Notes: a model not told the origin generated them from the letters alone. A stretch of DNA of 8,175 nt from Blastocatellia bacterium (GCA_003175865.1 PSRF01000139.1:1-8175), one strand, 5' to 3'. Positions 1-6,641 are shown, counted from the stretch's first letter. Made by a program: numbers and translations.

Positions 1-590
1 GCACCTGCAAACTCGACTGGTTCCTTAACACGAGCCTGGAACCGATCGCCTCGCTGAGTTACATCCGTCGAGATTGGCGTTAGAAGCTCGATTGAGAGAG
101 TTGTGTTTCTTGGAATCGAAACACTGCCTGTTGTTGCGACGGTTGTGTCCGCTGGCTGAGTAGTTTGACCGTTCTGTGTTACGACTGCTCCAGAGCTCGT
201 TTGAGAATCCACTGCGGGACTGGTTTGAGCATCCGCAACGGTTCCCCGACGGTGAAAGCCAGTCGGAATGGTTGAATCAAAATCGCGTTTGTCGTAACCA
301 GCTGCGTAACCAACTTCGAAGCCCTGCTGATAACCGTCTCGATAGTCCTCAATTGGTCCCCAGACGTCGTTGAAAGAACGGTCTGCCCGCTGGTACTCCT
401 CTTTGTTTTTGTAATCACGGGCCGCCTTATCGGCATTATCACGGAAGCCGGCGTTGTATCCGTCTGAGTAGCCCGTTCGGTATCCTCGTTCTAAAGCAGT
501 TGATTGGTTCTGAGCTCCGACCGAGGCAACGCAAAACAAGCACATCATGAGCGTTACCGCAGCGACGGAGGGGATTCTTAAATGATTCAT
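1..590 (-). CDS. Secreted protein with Gly-Tyr tetrapeptide repeats, 3' end beyond window
   Basis: An open frame of 196 codons runs without a stop from an ATG at 590 to the left edge, so the C-terminus is missing. The start is supported by a strong Shine-Dalgarno GGAAGGA (598-604) seven bases upstream. Residues 1-26 form a signal peptide: a short basic N-terminus, a hydrophobic core (VTLMMCLFCVA) and a V-G-A cleavage site before QNQ. No lipobox is evident, so export to periplasm or surface is likely. Residues 36-49 and 86-99 each hold four Gly-Tyr/Phe pairs at four-residue spacing (GYRTGYSDGYNAGF; GYQQGFEVGYAAGY). A Ser/Thr/Gln-rich linker covers about 120-157. From 158 on, the sequence (IPRNTTLSIELLTPISTD, then GDRF) resembles beta-rich modules I recall from acidobacterial secreted proteins. 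I do not recognise a named family, and the function is unknown. Confidence 0.8.
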   Translation of the reverse strand, partial: MNHLRIPSVAAVTLMMCLFCVASVGAQNQSTALERGYRTGYSDGYNAGFRDNADKAARDYKNKEEYQRADRSFNDVWGPIEDYRDGYQQGFEVGYAAGYDKRDFDSTIPTGFHRRGTVADAQTSPAVDSQTSSGAVVTQNGQTTQPADTTVATTGSVSIPRNTTLSIELLTPISTDVTQRGDRFQARVKEPVEFAG

Positions 591-613
591 CGTTATGTCC
601 TTCCAAGGAGTTA

Positions 614-634
614 GTGGCAATTATTCACTGCCAC
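614..634 (-). other. Small inverted repeat in the leader of the secreted-protein gene
   Basis: GTGGCA (614-619) and TGCCAC (629-634) are a perfect 6-bp inverted repeat with a 9-base loop. On the minus strand it lies just upstream of the Shine-Dalgarno of the gene starting at 590, so it could form a leader hairpin if transcription begins beyond 634. It is short enough to be chance, and no function is claimed. Confidence 0.25.
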
Positions 635-707
635 ATGTCTTGGGAGAGTCAACCTAGCAACGAGGGAATGCTAACACTTAGCTCCGCTTGTAGAAAGTCT
701 TATCTGC

Positions 708-737
708 TTGACGCCTCTTTTCCGTGCAACCTAGACT
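708..737 (+). promoter_or_regulatory. Candidate sigma70-type promoter for the cysteine desulfurase gene
   Basis: TTGACG (708-713, five of six to the -35 consensus) and TAGACT (732-737, four of six to TATAAT) are separated by 18 bases. Transcription would begin near 744 and leave a leader of about 80 bases before the ATG at 824. This is consensus matching only. Nothing else was recognised in the 591-823 gap apart from the small dyad at 614-634, and no tRNA or riboswitch fold was seen by eye. Confidence 0.3.
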
Positions 738-823
738 CGTAAGCACACATGAACGTCAGCACGAACTGCGCCTTCAGATGCAATTTGTAGAGGTTCAGTT
801 GGACAAATTCAGATAAGAACCTA

Positions 824-2014
824 ATGAAAACTCAGCGGATTTATCTTGATCACAGTGCCACGACGCCAGTCGACGCTCGTGTGGTTAACGCGATGTTGCC
901 ATACCTGACAGGAAAGTCCGGGAATGCGTCGAGTGTCCACAGTTTTGGTCAGGAGGCGCGTGCGGCAGTAGATCGAGCACGGCGTGAAGTGGCGGCGTTG
1001 ATTGGTGCAAAGCAAAACGAGATTGTCTTCGTGTCAGGTGGTACTGAAGCAAACAACCTGGCCATCCGCGGATTGTGTGAAGCAGTGTCAGAGAAGGGTC
1101 ACATAATTACTTCCGTTATTGAACACCCGTCAGTCCGTGGCGTCTGTGACGCTCTCGAGAAACGTGGCTGGGAAGTCACGCGGTTGCCGGTTTATGAGAA
1201 TGGAATCATCCGAGTTGAGGATGCGCGTGCAGCATTGCGACCGAACACGGTCTTGATCACTGTCATGTTCGCAAACAACGAGATCGGCACGTTGCAACCG
1301 GTTCGTGAATTAGGAGAACTAGTCCGAACAGAACGTCAGAGCGGTCGAAGAAGTCTATGGTTGCACACCGATGCTGTGCAGGTTGCCGGACGTGAGTCGA
1401 TAGCCGTTGAAGAACTGGGATGCGATTTGCTTTCGTTATCAGGCCACAAGCTTTATGCGCCGAAGGGTGTTGGTGCGCTTTACGTTAGACGTGGTGTTCG
1501 TTTGCAGAGTCAATCGATCGGAGGCCACCAGGAACGTGAACGCCGCGCGGGCACTGAAAATGTTCCCGGCATCGTAGCGTTCGGCGAAGCAGCACGATTG
1601 GCGAGGACTGAAATTTCGGAGCGTCGCAGTCATGACAAACGTTTGCGCGATAATTTTGAAAATGAAGTGCTGCGACGAATTGAAGACGTCGTATTGAATG
1701 GCGAAAAGGAAATGCGATTGCCGCACTTGTCCAATTTGTCCTTTCGTTTCGTCGAAGGCGAAGGTTTACTGATCAATCTCGACCTACAGGGTGTTGCAGT
1801 TTCTACCGGTTCGGCCTGCTCTTCTGGGACACTTGAACCATCACCAGTGATTCGCGCGCTCGGACGGAGTGACGAACTTGCGCGTGGATCGATTCGGTTC
1901 AGTTTTGGGAAAGACAACACTGACAATGACGTAGAACGCACGGTTGATGTCCTAGCTAACGCAGTGACGCGATTACGAGAGCTCTCGCCTTTGAATAAGG
2001 CGCTTGCAAGTTAG
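824..2014 (+). CDS. iscS: Cysteine desulfurase, IscS/NifS group I
   Basis: This PLP-dependent enzyme converts L-cysteine to L-alanine and passes the sulfur as an enzyme persulfide to scaffold and tRNA-thiolation partners in the cytoplasm. The 396-residue length is normal for the family. Motifs in order are YLDHSATTPVD (7-17), GNASSVHS (33-40), the cofactor loop SGGTEANN (71-78), the His stacking on PLP (H101 in IEHPSV), NNEIG (151-155), HTDAVQ with D183 and Q186, and SGHK with the Schiff-base lysine K209. RAGTEN (241-246) follows, then the catalytic C332 in TGSACSSGTLEPS. The undisturbed stretch after that cysteine matches group I (IscS/NifS) and not SufS. An in-frame stop at 788-790 and no other nearby start support ATG 824, although the ribosome-binding site is weak. 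A scaffold gene follows after 121 bases on the same strand, consistent with a minimal iron-sulfur assembly unit. NifS-like naming is an alternative. Confidence 0.96.
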   Translation: MKTQRIYLDHSATTPVDARVVNAMLPYLTGKSGNASSVHSFGQEARAAVDRARREVAALIGAKQNEIVFVSGGTEANNLAIRGLCEAVSEKGHIITSVIEHPSVRGVCDALEKRGWEVTRLPVYENGIIRVEDARAALRPNTVLITVMFANNEIGTLQPVRELGELVRTERQSGRRSLWLHTDAVQVAGRESIAVEELGCDLLSLSGHKLYAPKGVGALYVRRGVRLQSQSIGGHQERERRAGTENVPGIVAFGEAARLARTEISERRSHDKRLRDNFENEVLRRIEDVVLNGEKEMRLPHLSNLSFRFVEGEGLLINLDLQGVAVSTGSACSSGTLEPSPVIRALGRSDELARGSIRFSFGKDNTDNDVERTVDVLANAVTRLRELSPLNKALAS

Positions 2015-2021
2015 ATCTCGT

Positions 2022-2115
2022 CTCTGCGTCCCTGTGCGTTCTCTTCGCCTCTGCGGTTGACTTTTGATTGTGCGCCTCAAACCGCAAGGCGCAGAGAACG
2101 CAGAGGCACGCAGAG
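2022..2115. repeat. Large imperfect inverted repeat of the CGCAGAG dispersed type
   Basis: The left arm (2022-2058) and right arm (2080-2115) are complementary at 33 of 36 aligned positions with a single bulged base, around a 21-base loop. The unit reads as AACCGCA, AGGCG, AGAGAACGCA and ACGCAGAG blocks. It fills most of the 121-bp gap between the desulfurase stop and the scaffold start. I recall similar CGCAGAG-rich units scattered in many copies through acidobacterial and other genomes, but copy number cannot be judged here. In RNA it would form a long hairpin between the two genes and could stabilise, attenuate or process the message. No T-run follows it, so it is not a standard intrinsic terminator. 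Confidence 0.85.
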
Positions 2116-2119
2116 AGTC

Positions 2120-2125
2120 GAGGTG
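2120..2125 (+). promoter_or_regulatory. Shine-Dalgarno that fixes the scaffold start
   Basis: GAGGTG lies ten bases before ATG 2136, just outside the right arm of the inverted repeat. It favours 2136 over an upstream in-frame TTG at 2064. The 24 residues added by that TTG would be encoded by repeat DNA (GAENAEARRES) and have no counterpart in IscU-like proteins. Confidence 0.6.
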
Positions 2126-2135
2126 GGTTCCATTA

Positions 2136-2528
2136 ATGACTTATTCCGCTGTCTTCAAAGAGCACTTAGCGCATCCACACAATGCGGGAGAATTACCGGG
2201 CGCTACAGTTGTTGTTGAAGAAACCAATCCAGTCTGCGGTGATCGATTGCGACTTTATCTCCTGGTCGAAGACGATCAGATTGAGACCGCGAAGTATCTC
2301 GCTTATGGATGTCCACCAACGCTTGTTTGCGGATCAGTGCTGACTGATTTAGTTCGAGGCAAGAAAATCCAGGAGGCTCTGGCTATTACAAAAGATGTCT
2401 TGATTGCCGCCGCTGGTGGATTACCAGGTAGAAAGCATCATTCCGCTGCATTGGCTTTGGAGACTTTGCGCAGCGCTCTTACTCAGCTTGGCACGTCAAC
2501 CGAAGAGAAGAGTCTCAACCTTACGTAG
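2136..2528 (+). CDS. Iron-sulfur cluster assembly scaffold, IscU/NifU N-domain-like, third cysteine replaced
   Basis: The 130-residue product fits the size of the IscU fold, which receives sulfur from a cysteine desulfurase and builds [2Fe-2S] clusters for transfer to apoproteins in the cytoplasm. Conserved features are the N-terminal FKEHLAHPHNAGEL (7-20), NPVCGD with C34 and D36 (31-36), YGCPPTLVCGS with C59 (57-67), and LPGRKHHSAALALETLRSAL (96-115). In E. coli IscU the last motif carries the third ligand, in KIHCS. Here that position is H102, and an extra C65 sits where IscU has serine. I recall a divergent group in Acidobacteria and relatives with a similar CGS motif and no third cysteine, so this is probably a natural variant and not damage. 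Position directly after the desulfurase gene supports the role. No IscA, HscA/B, ferredoxin or IscR gene lies alongside. Confidence 0.85.
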   Translation: MTYSAVFKEHLAHPHNAGELPGATVVVEETNPVCGDRLRLYLLVEDDQIETAKYLAYGCPPTLVCGSVLTDLVRGKKIQEALAITKDVLIAAAGGLPGRKHHSAALALETLRSALTQLGTSTEEKSLNLT

Positions 2529-2619
2529 AAGGAAAGGTGGCTTGCCCCCGCCTTAAGTTAAAACTCCAATCAATCTTGAGTAGGGGTTCAGTTGAGGCGG
2601 GGGCAAGCCGCCCTTCCTT
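2529..2619. repeat. 25-bp inverted repeat between convergent genes, possible bidirectional terminator
   Basis: The left arm (2529-2553) and right arm (2595-2619) pair at 23 of 25 positions, with one A-C mismatch and one G-T wobble, around a 41-base loop. The core is GGCTTGCCCCCGCCT. It starts directly after the scaffold stop codon and lies before the end of the convergent PBP gene at 2675. A strong GC-rich stem in this place could stop or protect transcripts from both sides, but the only T-run (2640-2645) lies 20 bases beyond the stem. The clean arms also fit a dispersed palindromic or MITE-like unit. The remaining 2620-2674 holds only a small CTGG/CCAG dyad (2664-2674). Confidence 0.8.
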
Positions 2620-2674
2620 ACTGTTCTATTCTAACTAGGTTTTTTAGTCGAGACTCCTCTAAGCTGGTATCCAG

Positions 2675-5395
2675 TCATCGGGGTGGTGTCGCTACTGTTC
2701 TCGGTCGCGAGGCAGATGGATCACTCGTGCGTGTACGGTGATACTCAGGTCCGCAGTACTTCTTCGGCTCCGTCCCCAATACAAATGTCTTAGTCCTGAC
2801 GATAGGACAGGTCTCCACCGCAATCAGACCGGTTGTTGGATCAATATCAAGCGTGATTGTGCCTTCCAGTTTTGCGGCTTCTGGCAATGGCGAAGGTCTT
2901 GGTCGCACCGAAGGCGACGGCAAAGGTGGTGGTGGACCTTCCGGTGTTCCTTCAGCACTCGGAGGTGGCGGTTCTTCGGTCTCCGGACTAGCCGTTTCGG
3001 AAGGCTCAGTCGATTCGTGGTTTGGGCCCGTCCCGTTGATGAAGAGTTCTACGCGCTTCTCTGTATCTTCAGGTTTGCTCAGTTCACCAGTCTTGGGATT
3101 GATTTCGACTTCCTCAACACCCGCTGGTTTTTCCCAATCACCTTGCCATTCCGGATGTTCAGCCAATGCCACCTGCATGAAGTCTGTCCAAACCGGCAAC
3201 GCGGAGTCAGCGCCAGTTAGCCCGAGTTGGGAACCATCATCAAAACCAATCCAAACCGCACAAACGAGGTTCGGTGTGTAACCAGAAAACCAACCGTCAC
3301 GTGACGTGCCAGTTTTTCCAGCGACTATTGGTTTAAAACCGCGGGCCCGAACTCTTGCTGCCGTCCCTCGATTCACAACATCTTTCATGAACGAGGTCAT
3401 GACATATGCCACTTCTGGTCGAAGCACATCAGTCTTCTGCGCGGTTGGTGCAGCGATTGTTACACCATCGCCCGTCGTAATTCGGTTAATTGCAACAGGT
3501 GTTGTTCGCGTTCCTAACGTGGCAAACGCTGAATACGCGGACGCGACTTGCAACGGCGTCGCTTCGTTTGTTCCAAGTGCCATTGCCGGATATGCACGAG
3601 GCGGTTTCGGCAAACCTGCCTTGGCAGCCAGACTCATAACTCGACCAATCGTGACTTCCATCGCTACTTCGACGGTCACGACATTCAGGCTATGGACCAG
3701 GCCGTCCCGTAGAGTGACTGGCGCGTTTGTGTAGGTATCGCCAAAGTTGCCTGGCGAATATTCCTGGTTATCAAACTTGAAAGTCTTCGGCTCATCCATG
3801 TAAGTCGTTGCTGGCGTAATCGCGCGCGGCACTGGATCGAAGGCGGTGTTTAGTGCCGTGGCATAAACGAACGGCTTGAAAACTGAACCTGGCTGTCGCA
3901 TCGCGTCAGCGGCGCGATTAAGTTGACTCTTTGAGTAATCCCGACCGCCCACCATCGCCACAATCTCGCCAGTTCTCGCATTCATAGCGACGAGCGCTCC
4001 CTGCAAGGTTCCTGGCTCAAAACGTTTCGCTTCAACCTTGTCGAGCGCTGCGAGTTGTTTGGTTAGAGCAGCGTAAGCCGCCCGCTGCAGATCCATGTCG
4101 ATGGTCGTGTAGATTCGCAAATGCTCTGCAGTACCCGAACCAGCGATCATGTCCGGCAGTTGGTTTTGCACGTAGTCGGCAAAATATGGCGCGTCGGATA
4201 CGTCGATGCGACCCTTGGTGGATGCTACCTGTAGCGGCATTGCCTTCGCAGCGTCAGCGTCGGTTTTACTGACAGCGTCTGCTTCGACCATTGAATCGAG
4301 CACCTGATTTCTGCGTGCTGTGGCGGTTTGTAGATCGTGATACGGGTTATAGCGATTCGGACTCCTAATTAGACCGGCTAGAAACGCTGACTCTGAGATC
4401 GACAGGTTGGTTACGTCTTTATTGAAATATGCTCCGGCGGCTTCGCCAAAACCATTGATTGAGAAGCCTGCTTGTTGTCCGAGGTATACCTGATTGCAGT
4501 AGAGTGCGAAGATCTGTTCCTTCGAAAGTCTCGTTTCGAGGATTATTGACATGTACGCTTCTGCCACCTTCCTGCGATAGGTCTGCTCTGGAGACAGAAG
4601 TAGGTTCTTCACGAGTTGTTGAGTGATGCTGGAACCGCCTTGCCGGGCGATAGGAGAGTTTGGATCGGAGTCGTATCGGCGTACGAATGCGCGAATGATG
4701 CCTCGGATGTTTACGCCATAGTGATCGAAGAATGAACGATCCTCGGTAACAGTTATTGCTTTGACAAGATGAGGCGGAAGGTCATTGAAACCGATAACTT
4801 TTCTCTTTGCACGTTCCCTTCCCGTGACTGAACTGATTAACTCCGGTTCAAGCCAAACTCGTTGTAACGCACCGCGACCGTTCAAGTCGGATATGTTATT
4901 GATGGAATTTCCGCCTCGAACAAACTGAATGCGCACATGCTGAAACTGTTGTTGACCGTCTACAGTCGAAGCACTGCTCGGTTCCACTTCCACTGCCGTT
5001 TCGTTTCGTAAGTAACGACCTCGAGCTGTGTCTGCTTGTGTTCCTTTATCGACGTAACCGGCGCGCTTCAAATAAGCAATCAGATCGTCTTCACTAATAC
5101 TCTCGCCGACGCGTAGCTGTTTGGGTGCAGCATAGATGCCAGCTGAACGAGTAAAGACCTCACCTTTGAGTAGGTTGTCGATTCGTCCTGAGAAGATCGT
5201 CCAGTAATAAATGAGCACCCCAAGAGCAATCGCCCCAACGAATACCAGCGGAATGAGAACTGGCAGGCTGAATAACCGCCCAATGAGTCTCCGAAAAAAC
5301 CCTCGCTCGGGTTCGGAGTATGCGGCGATCCGTCTTGTGTCTCTTGAAACTCTACTAGCGGGGGCTTGATTATCAGGTGGATAACGTACTGGCAT
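2675..5395 (-). CDS. Class A penicillin-binding protein, bifunctional PBP1B-like peptidoglycan synthase
   Basis: This membrane-anchored enzyme polymerises lipid II into glycan strands (GT51 transglycosylase) and cross-links stem peptides (DD-transpeptidase) in the periplasm. The 906 residues show a basic cytoplasmic head (1-42) and a transmembrane helix (about 44-68). A segment starting GIYAAPKQLRVGES (86-99) resembles the UB2H domain typical of PBP1B. The GT51 domain (about 195-370) has catalytic E218 in TEDRSFFDHYG, GGSSITQQL (253-261) and E279. The transpeptidase domain (about 425-745) has nucleophile S504 with K507 (SVFK), SLN (569-571) and KTGTS (694-698). The tail is an acidic, Pro-rich linker (about 790-840) followed by a small module with C863 and C881. 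All catalytic motifs are intact. The ribosome-binding site is weak, but no other Met precedes the membrane helix. PBP1A naming is the alternative, which is why no symbol is given. Confidence 0.95.
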   Translation of the reverse strand: MPVRYPPDNQAPASRVSRDTRRIAAYSEPERGFFRRLIGRLFSLPVLIPLVFVGAIALGVLIYYWTIFSGRIDNLLKGEVFTRSAGIYAAPKQLRVGESISEDDLIAYLKRAGYVDKGTQADTARGRYLRNETAVEVEPSSASTVDGQQQFQHVRIQFVRGGNSINNISDLNGRGALQRVWLEPELISSVTGRERAKRKVIGFNDLPPHLVKAITVTEDRSFFDHYGVNIRGIIRAFVRRYDSDPNSPIARQGGSSITQQLVKNLLLSPEQTYRRKVAEAYMSIILETRLSKEQIFALYCNQVYLGQQAGFSINGFGEAAGAYFNKDVTNLSISESAFLAGLIRSPNRYNPYHDLQTATARRNQVLDSMVEADAVSKTDADAAKAMPLQVASTKGRIDVSDAPYFADYVQNQLPDMIAGSGTAEHLRIYTTIDMDLQRAAYAALTKQLAALDKVEAKRFEPGTLQGALVAMNARTGEIVAMVGGRDYSKSQLNRAADAMRQPGSVFKPFVYATALNTAFDPVPRAITPATTYMDEPKTFKFDNQEYSPGNFGDTYTNAPVTLRDGLVHSLNVVTVEVAMEVTIGRVMSLAAKAGLPKPPRAYPAMALGTNEATPLQVASAYSAFATLGTRTTPVAINRITTGDGVTIAAPTAQKTDVLRPEVAYVMTSFMKDVVNRGTAARVRARGFKPIVAGKTGTSRDGWFSGYTPNLVCAVWIGFDDGSQLGLTGADSALPVWTDFMQVALAEHPEWQGDWEKPAGVEEVEINPKTGELSKPEDTEKRVELFINGTGPNHESTEPSETASPETEEPPPPSAEGTPEGPPPPLPSPSVRPRPSPLPEAAKLEGTITLDIDPTTGLIAVETCPIVRTKTFVLGTEPKKYCGPEYHRTRTSDPSASRPRTVATPPR

Positions 5396-5420
5396 AGAAG
5401 CTAGCGTCTCAGTCGGCCTT

Positions 5421-5437
5421 CACCGAAACGTTCGGTG
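5421..5437. promoter_or_regulatory. Perfect palindrome upstream of the PBP gene
   Basis: CACCGAA (5421-5427) and TTCGGTG (5431-5437) form a perfect 7-bp inverted repeat around ACG, 26-42 bases upstream of the PBP start codon. The size and symmetry suit either an operator for a dimeric regulator or a leader hairpin. It lies in the divergent gap between the PBP and potassium-channel genes. No regulator gene is adjacent and no known motif is matched. Confidence 0.35.
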
Positions 5438-5487
5438 CTCTACAATATTACGTAACATCCATTGTTCGGTTCTGTCGAATCTTTAAT

Positions 5488-5516
5488 TTGACAGCCCTAA
5501 ACGCATTAGTTACCGT
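5488..5516 (+). promoter_or_regulatory. Candidate sigma70-type promoter for the channel-epimerase-waaF run
   Basis: A perfect -35 hexamer TTGACA (5488-5493) is followed after 17 bases by TACCGT (5511-5516), a poor -10 that keeps the first two and the last consensus bases. It lies about 40 bases upstream of the channel start at 5555, in the right place to drive the rightward genes. Confidence 0.35.
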
Positions 5517-5554
5517 GGCTGACCTCCGAATTTCTTTGATGCCACTCTGCAGGT

Positions 5555-6613
5555 ATGAGTCTAACATCGCCCGGTCCCCTTTATCTCGGCTCCAACCGCT
5601 CAAGAGTACGTGTCGGAATTATCGCGGTTTTAGTGGCCATCGCGGTCGGCACCTTGGTATTTCACTGGGTAGAGGGCTGGTCTGCACTTGATAGTCTCTA
5701 TGTAACCGCACAAACTGTTACAACCGTTGGCTATGGCGACTTAACTCCACGGAGCGTTGCAGGTCGAATTTTCGCCACGTTCTTTATGTTGGTGGGAGTC
5801 GGCGTTGTTCTTTATGCATTAACCAGCACGGTCCAATCGATCGTACATTCAGAGATGATCGCTACGTTCGGCCAACGACGGCGATCAAGAAAAATGAGCA
5901 AACTTCGCAACCATTTTATCATCTGCGGCGCAGGCCGCGTCGGCTCCCACTTGGTCCGTGGCCTGATGGGCAGTCACCAAACGGTCATCGTCATTGAGAG
6001 TAACACGCAAAAAGTCGCGGAGCTGTTGGATCTCGGGGTGCCAGTGTTGGTTCGCGACGCAACGCTGGAAGAGAGCTTACGTGAAGCGGGTGTCGAACAT
6101 GCGCGTGGACTCGCAACGTGTCTGCCGGATGACGCAGACAACGTTTATGTTGTATTGACAGCCCGTGACCTGAATCCCAACCTGCACATTGTTGCCAGGG
6201 CAGCAGAGGAACAAGCCGAAGCGAAATTGATTCGCGCCGGCGCAAATCGCGTTGTCGCGCCGACGATTATCGGCGGACATCGAATGGCGATGGCGTTAAC
6301 AAAGCCGGCCGTCGGAGATTTCATCGATTCAGTCACCGCAAACAAGTTGGACCTGGGCTTTGAACAGCTTGAAGTGGAGCCAGTCTCAAATCTTGTAGGT
6401 AAGAAATTGAGCGAGACAAACATTCGCTCGGAACTCGACATCGTAGTGGTCAGCATCAAGCGAAGTTCGGGGGACATAATATTTAACCCTAGCGCCGATA
6501 CCGTGATTGAAAGCTGCGACATGTTGATCGCCATCGGTAATTCCGAAGCACTGATGAAGCTAAACGCTCTTGCACGTGGGTTGAAGAAAAGCCACAAAGT
6601 GATCGAGGTATGA
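5555..6613 (+). CDS. Two-TM potassium channel with cytoplasmic RCK (TrkA-N/TrkA-C) gating domains
   Basis: The product is predicted to form a tetrameric inner-membrane pore for K+ gated by ligand binding to its RCK domains, like MthK. Of 352 residues, helix 1 spans about 20-37, the pore helix and selectivity filter TVGYGD lie at 57-62, and helix 2 spans about 71-91. A basic linker (107-117, QRRRSRK) follows. The RCK N-domain (about 118-255) starts with HFIICGAGRVG, a Rossmann GxGxxG-type loop at 125-130, with acidic E148 at the end of the second strand as in nucleotide-binding forms. The RCK C-domain (about 265-340) includes LEVEPVSNLVGKKLSE. With only two helices it differs from six-helix Kch. 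An in-frame TGA 18 bases upstream makes ATG 5555 the first start, but the only AG-rich bases lie next to it. The next gene begins 28 bases downstream, suggesting co-transcription. The ligand cannot be read from sequence. Confidence 0.93.
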   Translation: MSLTSPGPLYLGSNRSRVRVGIIAVLVAIAVGTLVFHWVEGWSALDSLYVTAQTVTTVGYGDLTPRSVAGRIFATFFMLVGVGVVLYALTSTVQSIVHSEMIATFGQRRRSRKMSKLRNHFIICGAGRVGSHLVRGLMGSHQTVIVIESNTQKVAELLDLGVPVLVRDATLEESLREAGVEHARGLATCLPDDADNVYVVLTARDLNPNLHIVARAAEEQAEAKLIRAGANRVVAPTIIGGHRMAMALTKPAVGDFIDSVTANKLDLGFEQLEVEPVSNLVGKKLSETNIRSELDIVVVSIKRSSGDIIFNPSADTVIESCDMLIAIGNSEALMKLNALARGLKKSHKVIEV

Positions 6614-6631
6614 CGCCGTTCATCAACGGCG
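6614..6631. other. Perfect 7-bp hairpin between channel and epimerase genes
   Basis: CGCCGTT (6614-6620) and AACGGCG (6625-6631) pair perfectly around the tetraloop CATC, starting directly after the channel stop codon and ending ten bases before the next ATG. No T-run follows, so termination is unlikely. It occupies most of the 28-base spacer, where the ribosome-binding site of the next gene should be, and might modulate its translation or mark an mRNA processing point. Confidence 0.45.
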
Positions 6632-6641
6632 ACACGCATAG

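Noticed and set aside
179..442. 87-codon minus-strand frame and 65-codon plus-strand frame near the left edge
   Set aside because: Both overlap the longer frame that starts at 590 with a signal peptide and strong Shine-Dalgarno. Neither has its own support.
620..652. Possible minus-strand promoter for the secreted-protein gene (TTGACT at 647-652, AATAAT at 620-625)
   Set aside because: The hexamers are separated by 21 bases, too far for a normal sigma70 promoter.
2064..2135. N-terminal extension of the scaffold gene from a TTG at 2064
   Set aside because: The added 24 residues are translated repeat DNA, are foreign to the IscU family, and lack a ribosome-binding site. ATG 2136 has a good one.
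2640..2645. T-run downstream of the convergent-junction palindrome as an intrinsic terminator tail
   Set aside because: It lies about 20 bases beyond the stem, and the local ACTA/TAGT pairing around it is too short to be a terminator hairpin.
2738..3281. Open frames on the plus strand (142-160 codons) opposite the PBP tail
   Set aside because: They are antisense shadows of the Pro-rich PBP coding region, with low-complexity Gly/Ser or Arg/Trp composition and no recognisable motif.
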